NCBI GenBank assembly: GCA_021816765.1
Contig: JAKAXB010000001.1
Span: forward strand, 1-64,000
DNA: 64,000 bases
From: Natronospirales bacterium
GTDB lineage: Bacteria; Pseudomonadota; Gammaproteobacteria; Natronospirales; REEB76
Direction: 5' to 3'
This document shows positions 1 to 8,881 of this stretch, piece by piece; the stretch's first letter is position 1; each line of letters begins with the position of its first letter. The notes beneath the pieces are model-generated. The model saw only the letters and a list, made by a program, of their open reading frames with translations, ran no database searches and was not told the origin of the DNA. The position numbers and the translations under genes are program-made.

Positions 1-147
1 GATTTGCAAAAATACCTGGGCCAGTACAACACCCTCATCACCACCCGTGTCGCCGCCTATAACCATGAAGCGTACGCCACGGGAGCCCCGACCCTCTTCT
101 CCGGCCAACCCCTCCGGTTGCCGCCAGAGGTGCATATACCAAAGTGA
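1..147 (+). CDS. C-terminal end of an unidentified protein (5' truncated by window)
   Basis: Reading frame 1 is open from the first base to a TGA at 145-147 and gives 48 residues ending in PPEVHIPK. The composition looks like real protein, but no family is recognised from so short a tail. It is followed after about 120 bp by the S10 peptidase gene on the same strand. The start lies outside the window. Confidence 0.5.
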   Translation, partial: DLQKYLGQYNTLITTRVAAYNHEAYATGAPTLFSGQPLRLPPEVHIPK

Positions 148-270
148 GAAGCCTCATTGGAGGCAGCCTCAATATTGGACTGGCCGGGATATCTGTGTAA
201 CTGGGCAGGAGCGGGGGTATCTTCGCGACTTTTGGGATCGGATTTGGCGAGAGTTACTGAGGAATCCAAC

Positions 271-1800
271 ATGTACATTAAACGTTGTGCCTTATTTCTT
301 CTGCTAATAATGGCAGCATTACCCACACATGACCTATATGCTGCCGTACAGCCTTCTCGTCCATCTGCGAATAGTGTTATTACGCATGGCACGGTGGTTA
401 TTCATGGAGTGACAATTCATTACACAGCCCGTGCAGGAACGCTTATCTTGCGTAATGCGTTGCAAGTACCGATCGCAAGTGTTTTCTATGTTGCCTACTG
501 GAAAGACGGGGTACGAAACGCAGCTAACCGGCCGATCACCTTTGCTTACAATGGCGGTCCCGGGTCTTCATCGGTGTGGCTGCAGATGGGGGGTATCGGT
601 CCCCGACGCGTGATGGTGCCCTCGGACGCAAAGAGCGTGCCGCCGCCCCCTTACGATATATCGAATAATCCATACAGCATTCTTGATAAATCGGATGTGG
701 TATTTATTGATCCGGTGGGTACTGGCTACAGCCATCCTCTTGGCAAGGCAACAGGAAAGCAGTTCTGGGGCGTGGATCAGGACGTGCATTCCATGGGGGA
801 ATTCATTATAGATTATGTCTCAAAGTTCGATCGCTGGAATTCCCCCAAGTTCCTTCTCGGTGAAAGCTATGGGACGTTCAGGACGGCCGCGCTGATTAAC
901 TACCTGCAAAACCAGGGAATGCAGTTCAATGGGGTGATTCTGCTTTCCAGTGTGCTGAACTTCGAGGCTTCGTCATTCCAGCCGGGAAATGATTTGCCGT
1001 ATATCCTCTTTTTGCCGTCGTATGCGGCGATAGCGTGGTATCACCATGCGCTGTCTCCAGAGCCTAAAAATCTGGCGACATTTCTTGGACGAGTGGAGAA
1101 GTTTGCGGTATACGATTACTCAACAGCTCTCCTGCAGGGCGATAGTCTGGGTGCAAATCAGGAGGATAAGATAGCTGAAAAACTTTCCGAGTACACAGGA
1201 TTAAGCCAATCGTACTGGCGTAAAGCGGATCTGCGGGTTAACGCCGATGAATTTGAAACGGCACTGTTAAGCCGCCAGGACTTGGTGACCGGACGGCTGG
1301 ATGCGCGCTATGTCAATTATGCGGTGAATCCCCTTTTGCCGTTCCGGGAGTACCCGGTTATGGCTAGCGCCATTGACGGAGCATTCACATCCGCAGTCAA
1401 TTATTATCTGCGCAATGACTTGCACTACATTAGTTCCAGGCCGTATCTCATAATCAATGGCGATGTTGGCCGACATTGGGATTGGAAACACAAGTCGCCA
1501 TTTCGCAGTTTCGGGGCACGGCCAGGGTTTACCGATGTAGTACCGGATCTGCGGCGTGCCATGATTACCAACCCTCACCTGCAGCTCATGGTGAATGCCG
1601 GGTACTTCGATTTAGGCACGCCGTATTTCGCCACACAATATACAATCAATGAACTTAAATTACCGCCACGACTTCAAGAGCATGTGCATATGTACCATTA
1701 TTATGTTGGCCACATGCTGTATTTGAACACACCATCGCTCGCGGCGCTTCATCATAATCTGGATGGATTCATAGACATTTCAGTACGACAAAAGAGGTAA
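271..1800 (+). CDS. Secreted S10 family serine carboxypeptidase
   Basis: Predicted exported peptidase that removes C-terminal residues from peptides. The ATG at 271 is chosen over the longer upstream frame because a GAGG stands about 8 bases before it and residues 1-24 form a signal peptide (MYIKRC, hydrophobic core, LYA). S10 hallmarks are visible: the oxyanion segment NGGPGSSS, GESYGT with the candidate nucleophile Ser199, a candidate Asp447 in GYFDLGTPY and a candidate His481 in VGHMLY. The 509-residue length suits bacterial S10 proteins. An APC permease lies just downstream on the same strand, so coupled peptide breakdown and amino acid uptake is plausible but inferred. Confidence 0.88.
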   Translation: MYIKRCALFLLLIMAALPTHDLYAAVQPSRPSANSVITHGTVVIHGVTIHYTARAGTLILRNALQVPIASVFYVAYWKDGVRNAANRPITFAYNGGPGSSSVWLQMGGIGPRRVMVPSDAKSVPPPPYDISNNPYSILDKSDVVFIDPVGTGYSHPLGKATGKQFWGVDQDVHSMGEFIIDYVSKFDRWNSPKFLLGESYGTFRTAALINYLQNQGMQFNGVILLSSVLNFEASSFQPGNDLPYILFLPSYAAIAWYHHALSPEPKNLATFLGRVEKFAVYDYSTALLQGDSLGANQEDKIAEKLSEYTGLSQSYWRKADLRVNADEFETALLSRQDLVTGRLDARYVNYAVNPLLPFREYPVMASAIDGAFTSAVNYYLRNDLHYISSRPYLIINGDVGRHWDWKHKSPFRSFGARPGFTDVVPDLRRAMITNPHLQLMVNAGYFDLGTPYFATQYTINELKLPPRLQEHVHMYHYYVGHMLYLNTPSLAALHHNLDGFIDISVRQKR

Positions 1801-1906
1801 AATCTGTTGTAACTACTATGGGAATGCCCATTCCTTTTCAAGGAACAAGTGGCAGCAATATCTTTACCAGTATGCGCTGAGCGTACAGCGCATTGCATAT
1901 TCTTAC

Positions 1907-3367
1907 ATGAAACAACAGAGTGACCTGCGCAGAACGTTGGGCATACTGGCCGTCATTGCATTCGGGGTAACCAACGAAGTTGGTGCGGGCTTGTTTTTCA
2001 TCTCTACGCAAATACAACAAACGGCCCCTGGGGTTGGCAATCTTGTGCCGTGGTTAATGATTGTGGGTGGATTAATTACCTTTGCGATCGCCATCGTGTA
2101 TAGATATTTTTTTTCCTCCGGTCTAATTGGTGCGGGTGGGGAATATGTGATGATATCGCGGAGTGTCGGCCGGGGTTATGCATTCATAGCAACTTTTCTC
2201 GCATGGTTTGGGTTCTCTGGCGCTCTTGGAACACTCGCATATGCCGCGCCAAAATTCATGGCAGCCGCGAGCCTGTCTATGGGGGCGATCTCGCTAAGTC
2301 ATTATCTGGCTTCTCCTACCGGAACATTAATTATTGGGTTAGGTCTTTTATGGGGTGTGTGGTTTATACATGTGCGCGGTATCCGCTTGGCGGGCGTGCT
2401 CACGGTTGTGGCAATGTTCATTGTCATTGGCGTGACTATCGTAATAATTATTTACGGTTTCAGCACTACACAACATACTTTTGAGGTTGCCATCAGCCGA
2501 AAAGTTCATATTGCTGCGGATAAAATCATTAACGCAGCTCCAGTTCAACACTTGAACTTTGTCGAAGCCTTTAAAACAGCATTACCAATCTTATTCTTTG
2601 GATATCTGGGCTTATCGACTGCAACACAAACCGGAGATGAGGCTATAAATGCTCGTCATTCGCTGGCAAGAGCGGTTATCATCGCTCCTTTGATTGTTGC
2701 GGTCATTTATACACTCTTCACCTTCGCACTCTATCACGCGGTACGTTGGCAATTGATTGCAGGTTTAGCGACACTCGGAATGTCCACTTACACGACCTCC
2801 ACAGGGCTTCTGGGAATCGTAATGCCGCCATGGTTGGCAATAACGATAAATATCGCTGTTGCAATTATTGTCGTGAAAGCGTTTTTACCTATTTTTCTAG
2901 CGCAATCCCGATGGATATATGCATGGAGTAAGGATGGGATAATCCCGGCGGTATTTGGACAAACACACAAAAAATATAAAACCCCCGTATTGGCTCTTTG
3001 CATCAGTGCTCTGCTCGGTTCTGTGAGTCTTATAGAGTCGATCAAGTATGGCTATGTGTTCGGCGTCAGTATACGGCTGCTGGCAGTGATGATAGTGTTT
3101 ATATTCTTGGGCATAGGCATGCTTGTATTTCGACGAACCGCTCCAATGCTGTATGTTGAAAACAAATCATGGATGGCAAAAAAACGCGGGATACAGATAG
3201 GTCTTGCGCTATTTACGATTACGATTTCCTCTTGGTTTGGGCTATCAATCGCGTTCGGTGATGTTAATGAACCATTGTTGTTTCAGCCGATTATTCAAAC
3301 ACTCCTCGTCGCGGCTGTTGGCGGTGTAATTTACGGTTTGCGCCACGGGTGGAAGGGTGAGAAATAA
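1907..3367 (+). CDS. APC superfamily amino acid permease
   Basis: A 486-residue polytopic inner-membrane protein with about 12 hydrophobic segments. The N-terminus (GVTNEVGAGLFFISTQIQQTAPG, read from about residue 20) has the glycine-rich first-helix pattern of APC amino acid/cation symporters. A later segment (GYLGLSTATQTGDEAINARHS) matches the conserved region around TM6 of the family. No clear Shine-Dalgarno precedes the ATG at 1907. Substrate cannot be read from the sequence. It follows the secreted carboxypeptidase by about 100 bp and converges on the tyrA operon. Confidence 0.85.
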   Translation: MKQQSDLRRTLGILAVIAFGVTNEVGAGLFFISTQIQQTAPGVGNLVPWLMIVGGLITFAIAIVYRYFFSSGLIGAGGEYVMISRSVGRGYAFIATFLAWFGFSGALGTLAYAAPKFMAAASLSMGAISLSHYLASPTGTLIIGLGLLWGVWFIHVRGIRLAGVLTVVAMFIVIGVTIVIIIYGFSTTQHTFEVAISRKVHIAADKIINAAPVQHLNFVEAFKTALPILFFGYLGLSTATQTGDEAINARHSLARAVIIAPLIVAVIYTLFTFALYHAVRWQLIAGLATLGMSTYTTSTGLLGIVMPPWLAITINIAVAIIVVKAFLPIFLAQSRWIYAWSKDGIIPAVFGQTHKKYKTPVLALCISALLGSVSLIESIKYGYVFGVSIRLLAVMIVFIFLGIGMLVFRRTAPMLYVENKSWMAKKRGIQIGLALFTITISSWFGLSIAFGDVNEPLLFQPIIQTLLVAAVGGVIYGLRHGWKGEK

Positions 3368-3391
3368 AATGACTGCCGGGCAAGGTGATCA

Positions 3392-4279
3392 TTATTGGAT
3401 TTCTTTCGACACGAGCGATTTGTGCTGGTAGTATAAATCGCGCGCGACCTTGGAGCGGGTAAACACGGATAAGATGTGCGTTTCGTCTGCGGCGCGGATG
3501 GCGGCTGTCAAAGAAGCAAGCTCGGAACTGAAACACTCCAACATGCTCAGCACCGTTACGCGGTTTGCAAGACAAATATCGCGCCACATCACCGGATCGC
3601 TGGAAGCGATGCGCGTAAAATCGCGTAATCCACCCGCGGCGAAATGGAAAATCCCCTGGCTCTCATCCATACGCGCCAGCATATCGACCAGGACATAGGC
3701 AAGCACATGCGGCAGATGGCTGGTTGCCGCCAGCACTGCATCATGGTGCTCCACCTCCATTTCCACGACCTCAGCGCCAGTGTGTTGCCACAGCGTGCGG
3801 ACGGCGGCGAGCGCTTCCGTTTGGGTGTCGGGCAATGGGGTGAGGATTACACGCTGTCCTTCAAAAAGATCAACGGATGAAGCCTCCACACCGTTTTTTT
3901 CCATACCGGCTATCGGATGTCCGGGCACAAATGTCTGTGGGACCGCGCCAAAAGCAGCGCGGGCGGCAGCTACAACACTGCCCTTGGCACTGCCTGTATC
4001 GGTAATAAGGGTATCCGGACGGACATGTCCCGCAATTTGTCTGAATACCTCTTCCATTGCACCCAACGGCACTGCCACAACCACCATATCTGCGTCATGT
4101 ACTGCCGTAGCGATATCAATCTCATACCGATCTATAACACCCCGTTCCAGCGCCTTGCACAACTGAGCCTCATCGCGCCCGCCCCCCACAATTTCCTGGC
4201 AAACACCAGCCCGCTTTACCGCGAGCGCTAGCGAGCCGCCGATCAGGCCCACGCCAATAATTGCCAAGCATTTAATCAT
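3392..4279 (-). CDS. tyrA: Prephenate dehydrogenase
   Basis: Cytoplasmic NAD(P)-dependent enzyme converting prephenate to 4-hydroxyphenylpyruvate in tyrosine synthesis. The 295-residue protein starts with a Rossmann fingerprint, GVGLIGGSLALAV, at residues 8-20. It then shows DTGSAKGSV, HPIAGMEKNGVEAS (substrate-binding region) and the helical segment ATSHLPHVLAY typical of TyrA. It lies 71 bp downstream of the DAHP synthase-chorismate mutase gene on the same strand, so it is probably in one operon under the upstream Tyr/Phe attenuator. No ACT domain is evident. Confidence 0.93.
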   Translation of the reverse strand: MIKCLAIIGVGLIGGSLALAVKRAGVCQEIVGGGRDEAQLCKALERGVIDRYEIDIATAVHDADMVVVAVPLGAMEEVFRQIAGHVRPDTLITDTGSAKGSVVAAARAAFGAVPQTFVPGHPIAGMEKNGVEASSVDLFEGQRVILTPLPDTQTEALAAVRTLWQHTGAEVVEMEVEHHDAVLAATSHLPHVLAYVLVDMLARMDESQGIFHFAAGGLRDFTRIASSDPVMWRDICLANRVTVLSMLECFSSELASLTAAIRAADETHILSVFTRSKVARDLYYQHKSLVSKEIQ

Positions 4280-4350
4280 GCGGTGAAATGTGTAACTTGG
4301 TTTAATCTACAACACCAATTGCGAACTTTGCGAGTAATCTGCAGGAGGCC

Positions 4351-5517
4351 CTATCGCTCATAGAACTTGTTCTCTGCCAGAAGGGTTTCGTCCATGACGG
4401 CACGAAACATCCGTGTGAGTCCCTCCGCTGGAAGCAGTTCACTCGCCATGGTCGCCCTGTGCTGCAGCACTGCTTCCTCACGCTGGGGGTCACGTAACGG
4501 CAAGCCTGTGGCTAATTTGCCCTTGCCGATATGTAGCGCTACCCGTATGCGCTCGTTCAGGAGTTGTATGAGCGCATTATCCAGGCGATCAATGCGCTGC
4601 CGGTAACTACGCGAAATCCCCGCAGTATTGGTTGGTGCATCTTTCGTCGGCGTTCCCGCGAGGGTGCGAGCTACCAGTGGCACGTAGCAGGCCAACTCGT
4701 GCATCAGCGCGGCGAACTCGGAGGGGTTCAATGACTGCTCGCCGTCGGAGAGCGCCTGTTCAGGTACCGGATGGACTTCAATGATAATGCCATCAGCGCC
4801 AACCGCCGCTGAAGCTTTTGCCAGTGGCGCAACGAGGTTACGTCGGCCTGTGCCGTGGCTCGGATCCACCAAAACTGGCAAATGCGTAAGTTCCTTGAGT
4901 GCTGCTACCGCATTCAGATCCAAAGTGTTGCGTGTCGCGGTTTCAAAGGTGCGAATGCCACGTTCACAAAGGACCACATGGGGGTTTCCGGTGTACGCGA
5001 TATATTCTGCCGCCAGCAACAGCTCTTCAATGCTTGCAGCAAGGCCACGTTTGAGCAAGACCGGTTTGTTGGTCGCACCAAGCGCTTTGAGCAGTGCGAA
5101 GTTCTGCATGCTGCGGGCGCCCACCTGCAGCATGTCCGCATAGCGAGAGACGAGGGGCAAATCCTCGGTACTCAGCACTTCCGTGACGATCGGCAGGCCC
5201 ACCTCGCGGCCAGCGATTGCGAGCAATCGAAGACCCTCTTCACCGAGACCTTGGAATGAGTAGGGTGAGGTACGCGGCTTGAAGGCGCCCCCCCGTAAAA
5301 GATGGGCGCCTGCTCCTGCCACAGCGTACGCCGCCTCGCGTATCTGCCCCTCGCTTTCGACAGCGCAAGGGCCCGCAATAACAACGAATTCGCTGCCACC
5401 GAATTCCACAGCCCCGACGTGCACACGTGTGCCTTGCGGATGGGCCGCGCGCGCCACCAGTTGGTACGGCGCCAAACGACCCATGGTGGTGATATTTCGG
5501 GCGGTATTCTCAGACAT
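4351..5517 (-). CDS. Bifunctional DAHP synthase (class I-beta) / chorismate mutase
   Basis: Fusion of the first shikimate-pathway enzyme to the branch-point enzyme making prephenate. Residues about 35-280 match the class I-beta (AroF/KdsA fold) DAHP synthase: [41 protein letters not shown], and the metal-site HGTGRR. Residues about 300-388 are an AroQ-type chorismate mutase ([20 protein letters not shown], then [17 protein letters not shown]). The mutase is C-terminal, whereas in Bacillus-type fusions it is N-terminal. An ACGGAGG Shine-Dalgarno at 5524-5530 supports the ATG at 5517. Its product feeds tyrA directly downstream, and the attenuator lies upstream. Confidence 0.93.
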   Translation of the reverse strand: MSENTARNITTMGRLAPYQLVARAAHPQGTRVHVGAVEFGGSEFVVIAGPCAVESEGQIREAAYAVAGAGAHLLRGGAFKPRTSPYSFQGLGEEGLRLLAIAGREVGLPIVTEVLSTEDLPLVSRYADMLQVGARSMQNFALLKALGATNKPVLLKRGLAASIEELLLAAEYIAYTGNPHVVLCERGIRTFETATRNTLDLNAVAALKELTHLPVLVDPSHGTGRRNLVAPLAKASAAVGADGIIIEVHPVPEQALSDGEQSLNPSEFAALMHELACYVPLVARTLAGTPTKDAPTNTAGISRSYRQRIDRLDNALIQLLNERIRVALHIGKGKLATGLPLRDPQREEAVLQHRATMASELLPAEGLTRMFRAVMDETLLAENKFYER

Positions 5518-5550
5518 TGGGTGCCTCCGTAAGAGTCAGAGGAACCGAGG

Positions 5551-5593
5551 GAAAACGAAAAGGCCCGCTTCCCTGGGTTCGGGAAAGCGGGCC
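5551..5593 (-). terminator. Attenuator terminator upstream of the aro/tyrA operon
   Basis: On the minus strand the arms at 5581-5593 and 5562-5573 (GGCCCGCTTTCCC with GGGAAGCGGGCC) form a stem of about 12 bp closed by a short loop. A run of T with one interruption (TTTTCGTTTT) follows. It sits between the leader peptide stop and the DAHP synthase Shine-Dalgarno, as expected of an attenuator rather than an end-of-gene terminator. Confidence 0.88.
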
Positions 5594-5659
5594 TGATTTC
5601 GTCGCTGATCGGTGGTCTTCGCCTAAACTATATGCGCCCTCTTTCCCGCAGGGGGAAAG
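5580..5659 (-). promoter_or_regulatory. trp-type attenuator pairing regions 1, 2 and 3
   Basis: Minus-strand RNA segments: region 1 CUUUCCC (5653-5659), region 2 CGGGAAAG (5641-5648) and region 3 CUUUCCCG (5580-5587). Region 2 can pair with region 1 (protector hairpin inside the leader codons) or perfectly, over 8 bp, with region 3. Region 3 is also the 5' arm of the terminator. This 1:2, 2:3, 3:4 arrangement is that of translation-coupled attenuators. A ribosome stalled on the Tyr/Phe codons would cover region 1 and let 2:3 form, which prevents termination. Confidence 0.82.
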
Positions 5660-5697
5660 ACGTAATAGCCATAGGTAGTGGCGAAGGGATAACGCAT
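5623..5697 (-). CDS. Tyr/Phe-rich attenuator leader peptide
   Basis: A 24-codon ORF encodes MRYPFATTYGYYVF followed by PPAGKRAHIV. It has four Tyr and two Phe codons within 14 residues, clustered as Y-G-Y-Y-V-F directly over pairing region 1. The stop TAG is at 5623-5625, before the terminator. No Shine-Dalgarno is visible and the predicted transcription start is only a few bases from the ATG, so translation may begin on a nearly leaderless message. It is the sensor of charged tRNA-Tyr and tRNA-Phe for the downstream synthesis genes. Confidence 0.82.
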   Translation of the reverse strand: MRYPFATTYGYYVFPPAGKRAHIV

Positions 5698-5706
5698 GGG
5701 TTGAAA

Positions 5707-5735
5707 AGTCTAGGAGCTATATAGTGGAATGTCAA
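5707..5735 (-). promoter_or_regulatory. Sigma-70 type promoter of the aro/tyrA operon
   Basis: On the minus strand there is a perfect TTGACA -35 (5730-5735), a 17-bp spacer and TAGACT (4 of 6 matches to TATAAT, 5707-5712). The inferred start near 5698-5701 is immediately upstream of the leader peptide ATG at 5697. Confidence 0.65.
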
Positions 5736-5880
5736 CTCTCTCCAGGCGGCGCCAGTTCACCGGGAAGCAGCCGCAAGCAGGAGAACTCAACGGATTACGC
5801 GAGAACCCGGGAAGCCGATACGCGCACCCGCAGTGAGATCAAGCCGGATGCCAGTCTGGATCTGGAGTATGGTTTGGGGT

Positions 5881-5980
5881 GGCGAAATGGGCGAAGCCCA
5901 TGAGCCTTATTCTTGAGTCTGTAATGGCTGCTGGCAAGCATGGCATTTTGATTTTCAGTCGTCTTTAAGGTGACAGATTC
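5881..5980 (+). repeat. Left copy of a ~100-bp direct repeat bounding the RHS array
   Basis: This segment (GGCGAAATGGGCGAAGCCCA onward, ending near GACAGATTC) recurs in the same orientation at 22481-22579 with scattered substitutions. The first RHS coding sequence begins about 20 bp after it. No ORF is apparent in it. It may be a genome-wide intergenic repeat or a recombination boundary. Confidence 0.7.
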
Positions 5981-6001
5981 GTTAACCGTTCCTAATATGC
6001 T

Positions 6002-7777
6002 TACGATGCCCTGGGGGACATCACCAGCAAGTCCGATACGGGCAGCTATACCTACGGTCAGGGGGCGGGACCGCATGCGGTGACGAGCATCACCGGCCCG
6101 GCGGGCGGTACGTATTCCTATGACGCCGACGGCAACATGACGAACCGCAACGGCACGGTGATTCAGTGGAACAGTGAGAATCTGCCGGTGTCTATCAGTC
6201 AGGACAGCGGCGATGCCAGCAGCTTCAGCTATGCCCCCGACCAGCACCGCTACTACCAGGCGGCGCTGATTGCCGGGGTGAGCGAGACCACGGTGTATGC
6301 GGGGGGGTATGAAGCCTGGACCCGCGCCGGCGTCACCACCTTCCGGCACCACCTGATGGCGTACGGACGGGAGGTGGCGGAGGTGGACCTCACGAACAGC
6401 GGCAGCAGCGTCAATGAGACGGTGAGCTATGTGCTGACGGATCACCTGGGGAGCGTGGACGATGTACAGGGAAGTACAAGTGCCGCGCGACCCTTGGAAG
6501 TCCCCGGAGGGGGAGGAGGCAGGAAGCCGGGAGCGGCCGTGATCACGAATGTGAGTGGCACCGTGGTGGCGGACATGAGCTTCAGCGCCTTTGGCCACCG
6601 GCGGGAGCCCGGCACCTGGGAGGCGCCGGTGGGGACGGCGGAAATACAAACCGATCACGACGCGGACCGCTACGGGTTCACCCACCAGGAGATGCTGGAC
6701 GATGTACAGGGAAGTACAAGTGTCGCGGGAGGCAGGAAGCCGGGAGCGACCAATGTGAATCTCATCCACATGAACGGGCGGGTGTATGACCCGACCCTGG
6801 GCCGGTTCCTCTCCGTGGACCCTATATTCGAGTTCCCGACCAACACCCAGAGCCTCAATCCGTACAGCTACGTGCTCAACAACCCGCTCAGCATGACGGA
6901 TCCGACGGGGTATGCCCCTTCTTGTGTCACCAACAAGGATGGTTCCACCACCTGCACCGGCAATGTCATTGTCACTGGCACGCACATCGCGCAGCAGGTG
7001 AGCGCGACCGTCTCCGCCAAGGGTGGGCCAGTATCTTTCTCCGGGCCGCTGGCCGGTCCCGGCGGGCACTCGCTGATGCTGGGTGACACTACCATGACGG
7101 CCACCGCGGGGGTGAACGGCAGCAATGGCGTGCAAAACAGCAACCAGGGACCAAGCACGAGTCTAGGACTGAGCACGAGTAGTAGTCAGGGTAACAATAC
7201 TTCACCGGCCCTTTCTTCAACGGTGACTAGTTCGAATAGTACAACTAGCGGCAATAACACTAGTACTGTTGAGGGGACTGCCACAAATGAGGAGCAGGAG
7301 GCTCAACTCATGCAGAAAACTTGGAAAGACTTGCCTGGTGCTATTAAGTTTTGGGAAAAAGAGAATTCAGCTCAGGATTTGGCGCAATATGCGAAGGATA
7401 AATTAATAATCATGCGGGGATTTGTACAAGGTGAAACTGCGGCGACCTGCGCAACAGGTTGTGAACCAGGTCTCGTATCTCCCAACGATCCACACACAAT
7501 TCTGCTTTATACCGGCGTAGCCTTGGCTGCTGGGTATACCCAAGAAGGTGGCAACCGCGGAACGATGTTCATCGTCGCACACGAATTCGAACATACTACC
7601 CTCCGAAATCAAGAAATGTTTAGCGAATATGAGCGCCAACACCCGAATCTCGATGCGTATACGCTTGGTCAGGAGGAAAGGAACCCGGCAATTCATGATT
7701 CTTTGCCATGGGAGAACGATGCCAACGAGTTTGGTCGCGAAATTTTGGAAGCTTATAATTTAACCCATCCACCGTGA
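6002..7777 (+). CDS. RHS cassette 1: 5'-truncated RHS core with HExxH metalloprotease tip
   Basis: C-terminal part of an RHS/YD-repeat protein. The frame opens at about 5996 with YDALGDITSK repeats. There is no proper start (GTG at 6080 is the first candidate) and no N-terminal export or PAAR region. The conserved core reaches GRVYDPTLGRFLSVDP and DPTGY near 6910. The variable tip then runs to 7777. After a Ser/Thr/Asn-rich linker it contains VAHEFEHTT, a zinc HExxH motif, and a later ENDANEFG that may give the third ligand. The tip becomes AT-rich relative to the core. Two in-frame mini-inserts (6459-6536, 6701-6751) interrupt the core. Probably a silent or donor toxin cassette. Confidence 0.82.
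   Translation, partial: YDALGDITSKSDTGSYTYGQGAGPHAVTSITGPAGGTYSYDADGNMTNRNGTVIQWNSENLPVSISQDSGDASSFSYAPDQHRYYQAALIAGVSETTVYAGGYEAWTRAGVTTFRHHLMAYGREVAEVDLTNSGSSVNETVSYVLTDHLGSVDDVQGSTSAARPLEVPGGGGGRKPGAAVITNVSGTVVADMSFSAFGHRREPGTWEAPVGTAEIQTDHDADRYGFTHQEMLDDVQGSTSVAGGRKPGATNVNLIHMNGRVYDPTLGRFLSVDPIFEFPTNTQSLNPYSYVLNNPLSMTDPTGYAPSCVTNKDGSTTCTGNVIVTGTHIAQQVSATVSAKGGPVSFSGPLAGPGGHSLMLGDTTMTATAGVNGSNGVQNSNQGPSTSLGLSTSSSQGNNTSPALSSTVTSSNSTTSGNNTSTVEGTATNEEQEAQLMQKTWKDLPGAIKFWEKENSAQDLAQYAKDKLIIMRGFVQGETAATCATGCEPGLVSPNDPHTILLYTGVALAAGYTQEGGNRGTMFIVAHEFEHTTLRNQEMFSEYERQHPNLDAYTLGQEERNPAIHDSLPWENDANEFGREILEAYNLTHPP
6459..6536 (+). repeat. 78-bp in-frame insert in RHS core (long form)
   Basis: The insert falls between the codons for DHLGSV and AVITN. 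The uninterrupted junction is seen at cassette 4 (about 14172). Its 26 residues begin DDVQGSTS and end GGRKPGA. It contains GTAC-AGGGAA-GTAC and consists of modules a, b and c. It preserves the frame. Confidence 0.85.
6701..6751 (+). repeat. 51-bp in-frame insert in RHS core (short form)
   Basis: Inserted between EMLD and NVNLIHMN, an uninterrupted junction in cassettes 4 and 5. It is the same element as at 6459 without the central module b. It encodes 17 residues beginning DVQGSTS. Confidence 0.85.
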
Positions 7778-7788
7778 GGGTCATAACT

Positions 7789-8337
7789 ATGTATCTTAAA
7801 CTTCTATTGTCAGGGATGGTTTTGTGTCTGTTATCTTCTAGCGGATGGGCAGGCTCTACTGCACCAACGCGCGACGATGGCATTTATAGTTATGAGAGTT
7901 TTGCAGGAGGCAGAATTGAGATCAGAAATGAGGGCGCAGTGATATTCGGCGATTTTGGGGTAAAGGCCACGATTTGCGGAGGCCATTCAAACTATTTCTG
8001 CGTGAATGCATCTCACGCCTTTTACTTTGCAGTACCAAAGCATATTTCGGAGACTGACAGATCCTGGATAGTGGACGGACACAAATATGAATTGATATCG
8101 GCGATAAGATCGATGATGGTCATCGGGAATGTTATTCCCGTGGCTATTATCAGCACCACAGATCGCGCCCACAACGGGGACACAGCAACAAGATATTTCT
8201 ATTATTCTCCAAAAATTGGCTTAATAGCTTTCGAAGATCGGCTTAAAGTCCTGCCTGGTAATCCGGCTCGGAGGAGCTATAAATCTCCAGACTTGTATAT
8301 TTTGAATGAAAATATTGGATTTGGCGCCGAGAAGTGA
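7789..8337 (+). CDS. Exported candidate immunity protein for RHS cassette 1
   Basis: About 182 residues starting at ATG 7789, which has a GAGGG Shine-Dalgarno 8 bases upstream, overlapping the toxin stop. A GTG at 7774 in the same frame is less likely. Residues 1-21 form a signal peptide (MYLKLLLSG ... SSGWA), so the mature protein would be periplasmic. No family is recognised. Its position directly after a toxin tip and its AT-rich composition, like the tip, suggest immunity; this is inference from context. Confidence 0.72.
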   Translation: MYLKLLLSGMVLCLLSSSGWAGSTAPTRDDGIYSYESFAGGRIEIRNEGAVIFGDFGVKATICGGHSNYFCVNASHAFYFAVPKHISETDRSWIVDGHKYELISAIRSMMVIGNVIPVAIISTTDRAHNGDTATRYFYYSPKIGLIAFEDRLKVLPGNPARRSYKSPDLYILNENIGFGAEK

Positions 8338-8408
8338 AGCTATGTGTATCAGTAAGGGGAAATGGGGTCAGTGAGCTTGCCCCTGTTTCTCGGATACCAA
8401 CGTAGCAT

Positions 8409-8879
8409 TTAAGCCGCCAGTTTCTGCTGAGTGAGCCAGGCCGCATAGTGTGCGGCGGGACTCTGGTAGTTCAGCGCGGAGTGGCGGCGTCTCCGATTGT
8501 AAAACACCTCGAGGTAGTCAAACAGGTCACGCTTGGCCTGCTCGCGTGTGAGGTAATCCTCGTGGAACACTCGCTCGTTCTTGAGGCTGTTGAAGAAACT
8601 CTCCATCGGCGCATTGTCCCAGCAGTTGCCCTTGCGACTCATGCTGGCGATCATGCCGTAGTCAGCCAACTGTGCCTGGTACGCGTGACTGCAATACTGG
8701 CTGCCGCGATCCGAGTGATGCAGAAGTCCGGCGCTGGGCTTACGCCGGAAGTACGCCATGCGCAGCGCGCTGAGCACCAGCTCTTTGGTCATGCGCGCCT
8801 CCATGGCCCAGCCGACGATCATGCGCGTATACAGATCCATGACCACCGCCAAGTACAGCCAGCCTTCCCGGGTCGGGAG
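8409..8879 (-). pseudogene. IS3-family transposase OrfB fragment (5' truncated)
   Basis: C-terminal part of an rve integrase-core transposase. Visible are the DDE residues in VVMDLYTRMIVGW, HHSDRGSQYCS and APMESFFNSLKNE, followed by the family ending YNRRRRHSALNYQSPAA. The conserved N-terminal HTH and the first catalytic region upstream of EGWLYLAVV are missing. The frame runs into unrelated sequence near 8880, where group II intron-like sequence begins. The segment 8340-8408 downstream probably contains the right end of the IS. It cannot be active. Confidence 0.88.
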
Positions 8880-8881
8880 TG

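Noticed and set aside
5755..5880. Open stretch before the left flanking repeat reading EIKPDASLDLEYGLGW
   Set aside because: Short, without start or recognised family, and runs into the repeat. It may be a gene remnant.
5795..7135. Long minus-strand ORF (446 aa) over RHS cassette 1, and similar ones at 8902-10040, 11007-11738 and 16237-16908
   Set aside because: They are antisense to RHS core sequence, recur wherever the core recurs, and read as Arg/His/Val-rich low-complexity protein. The plus-strand frames carry the YD-repeat motifs.
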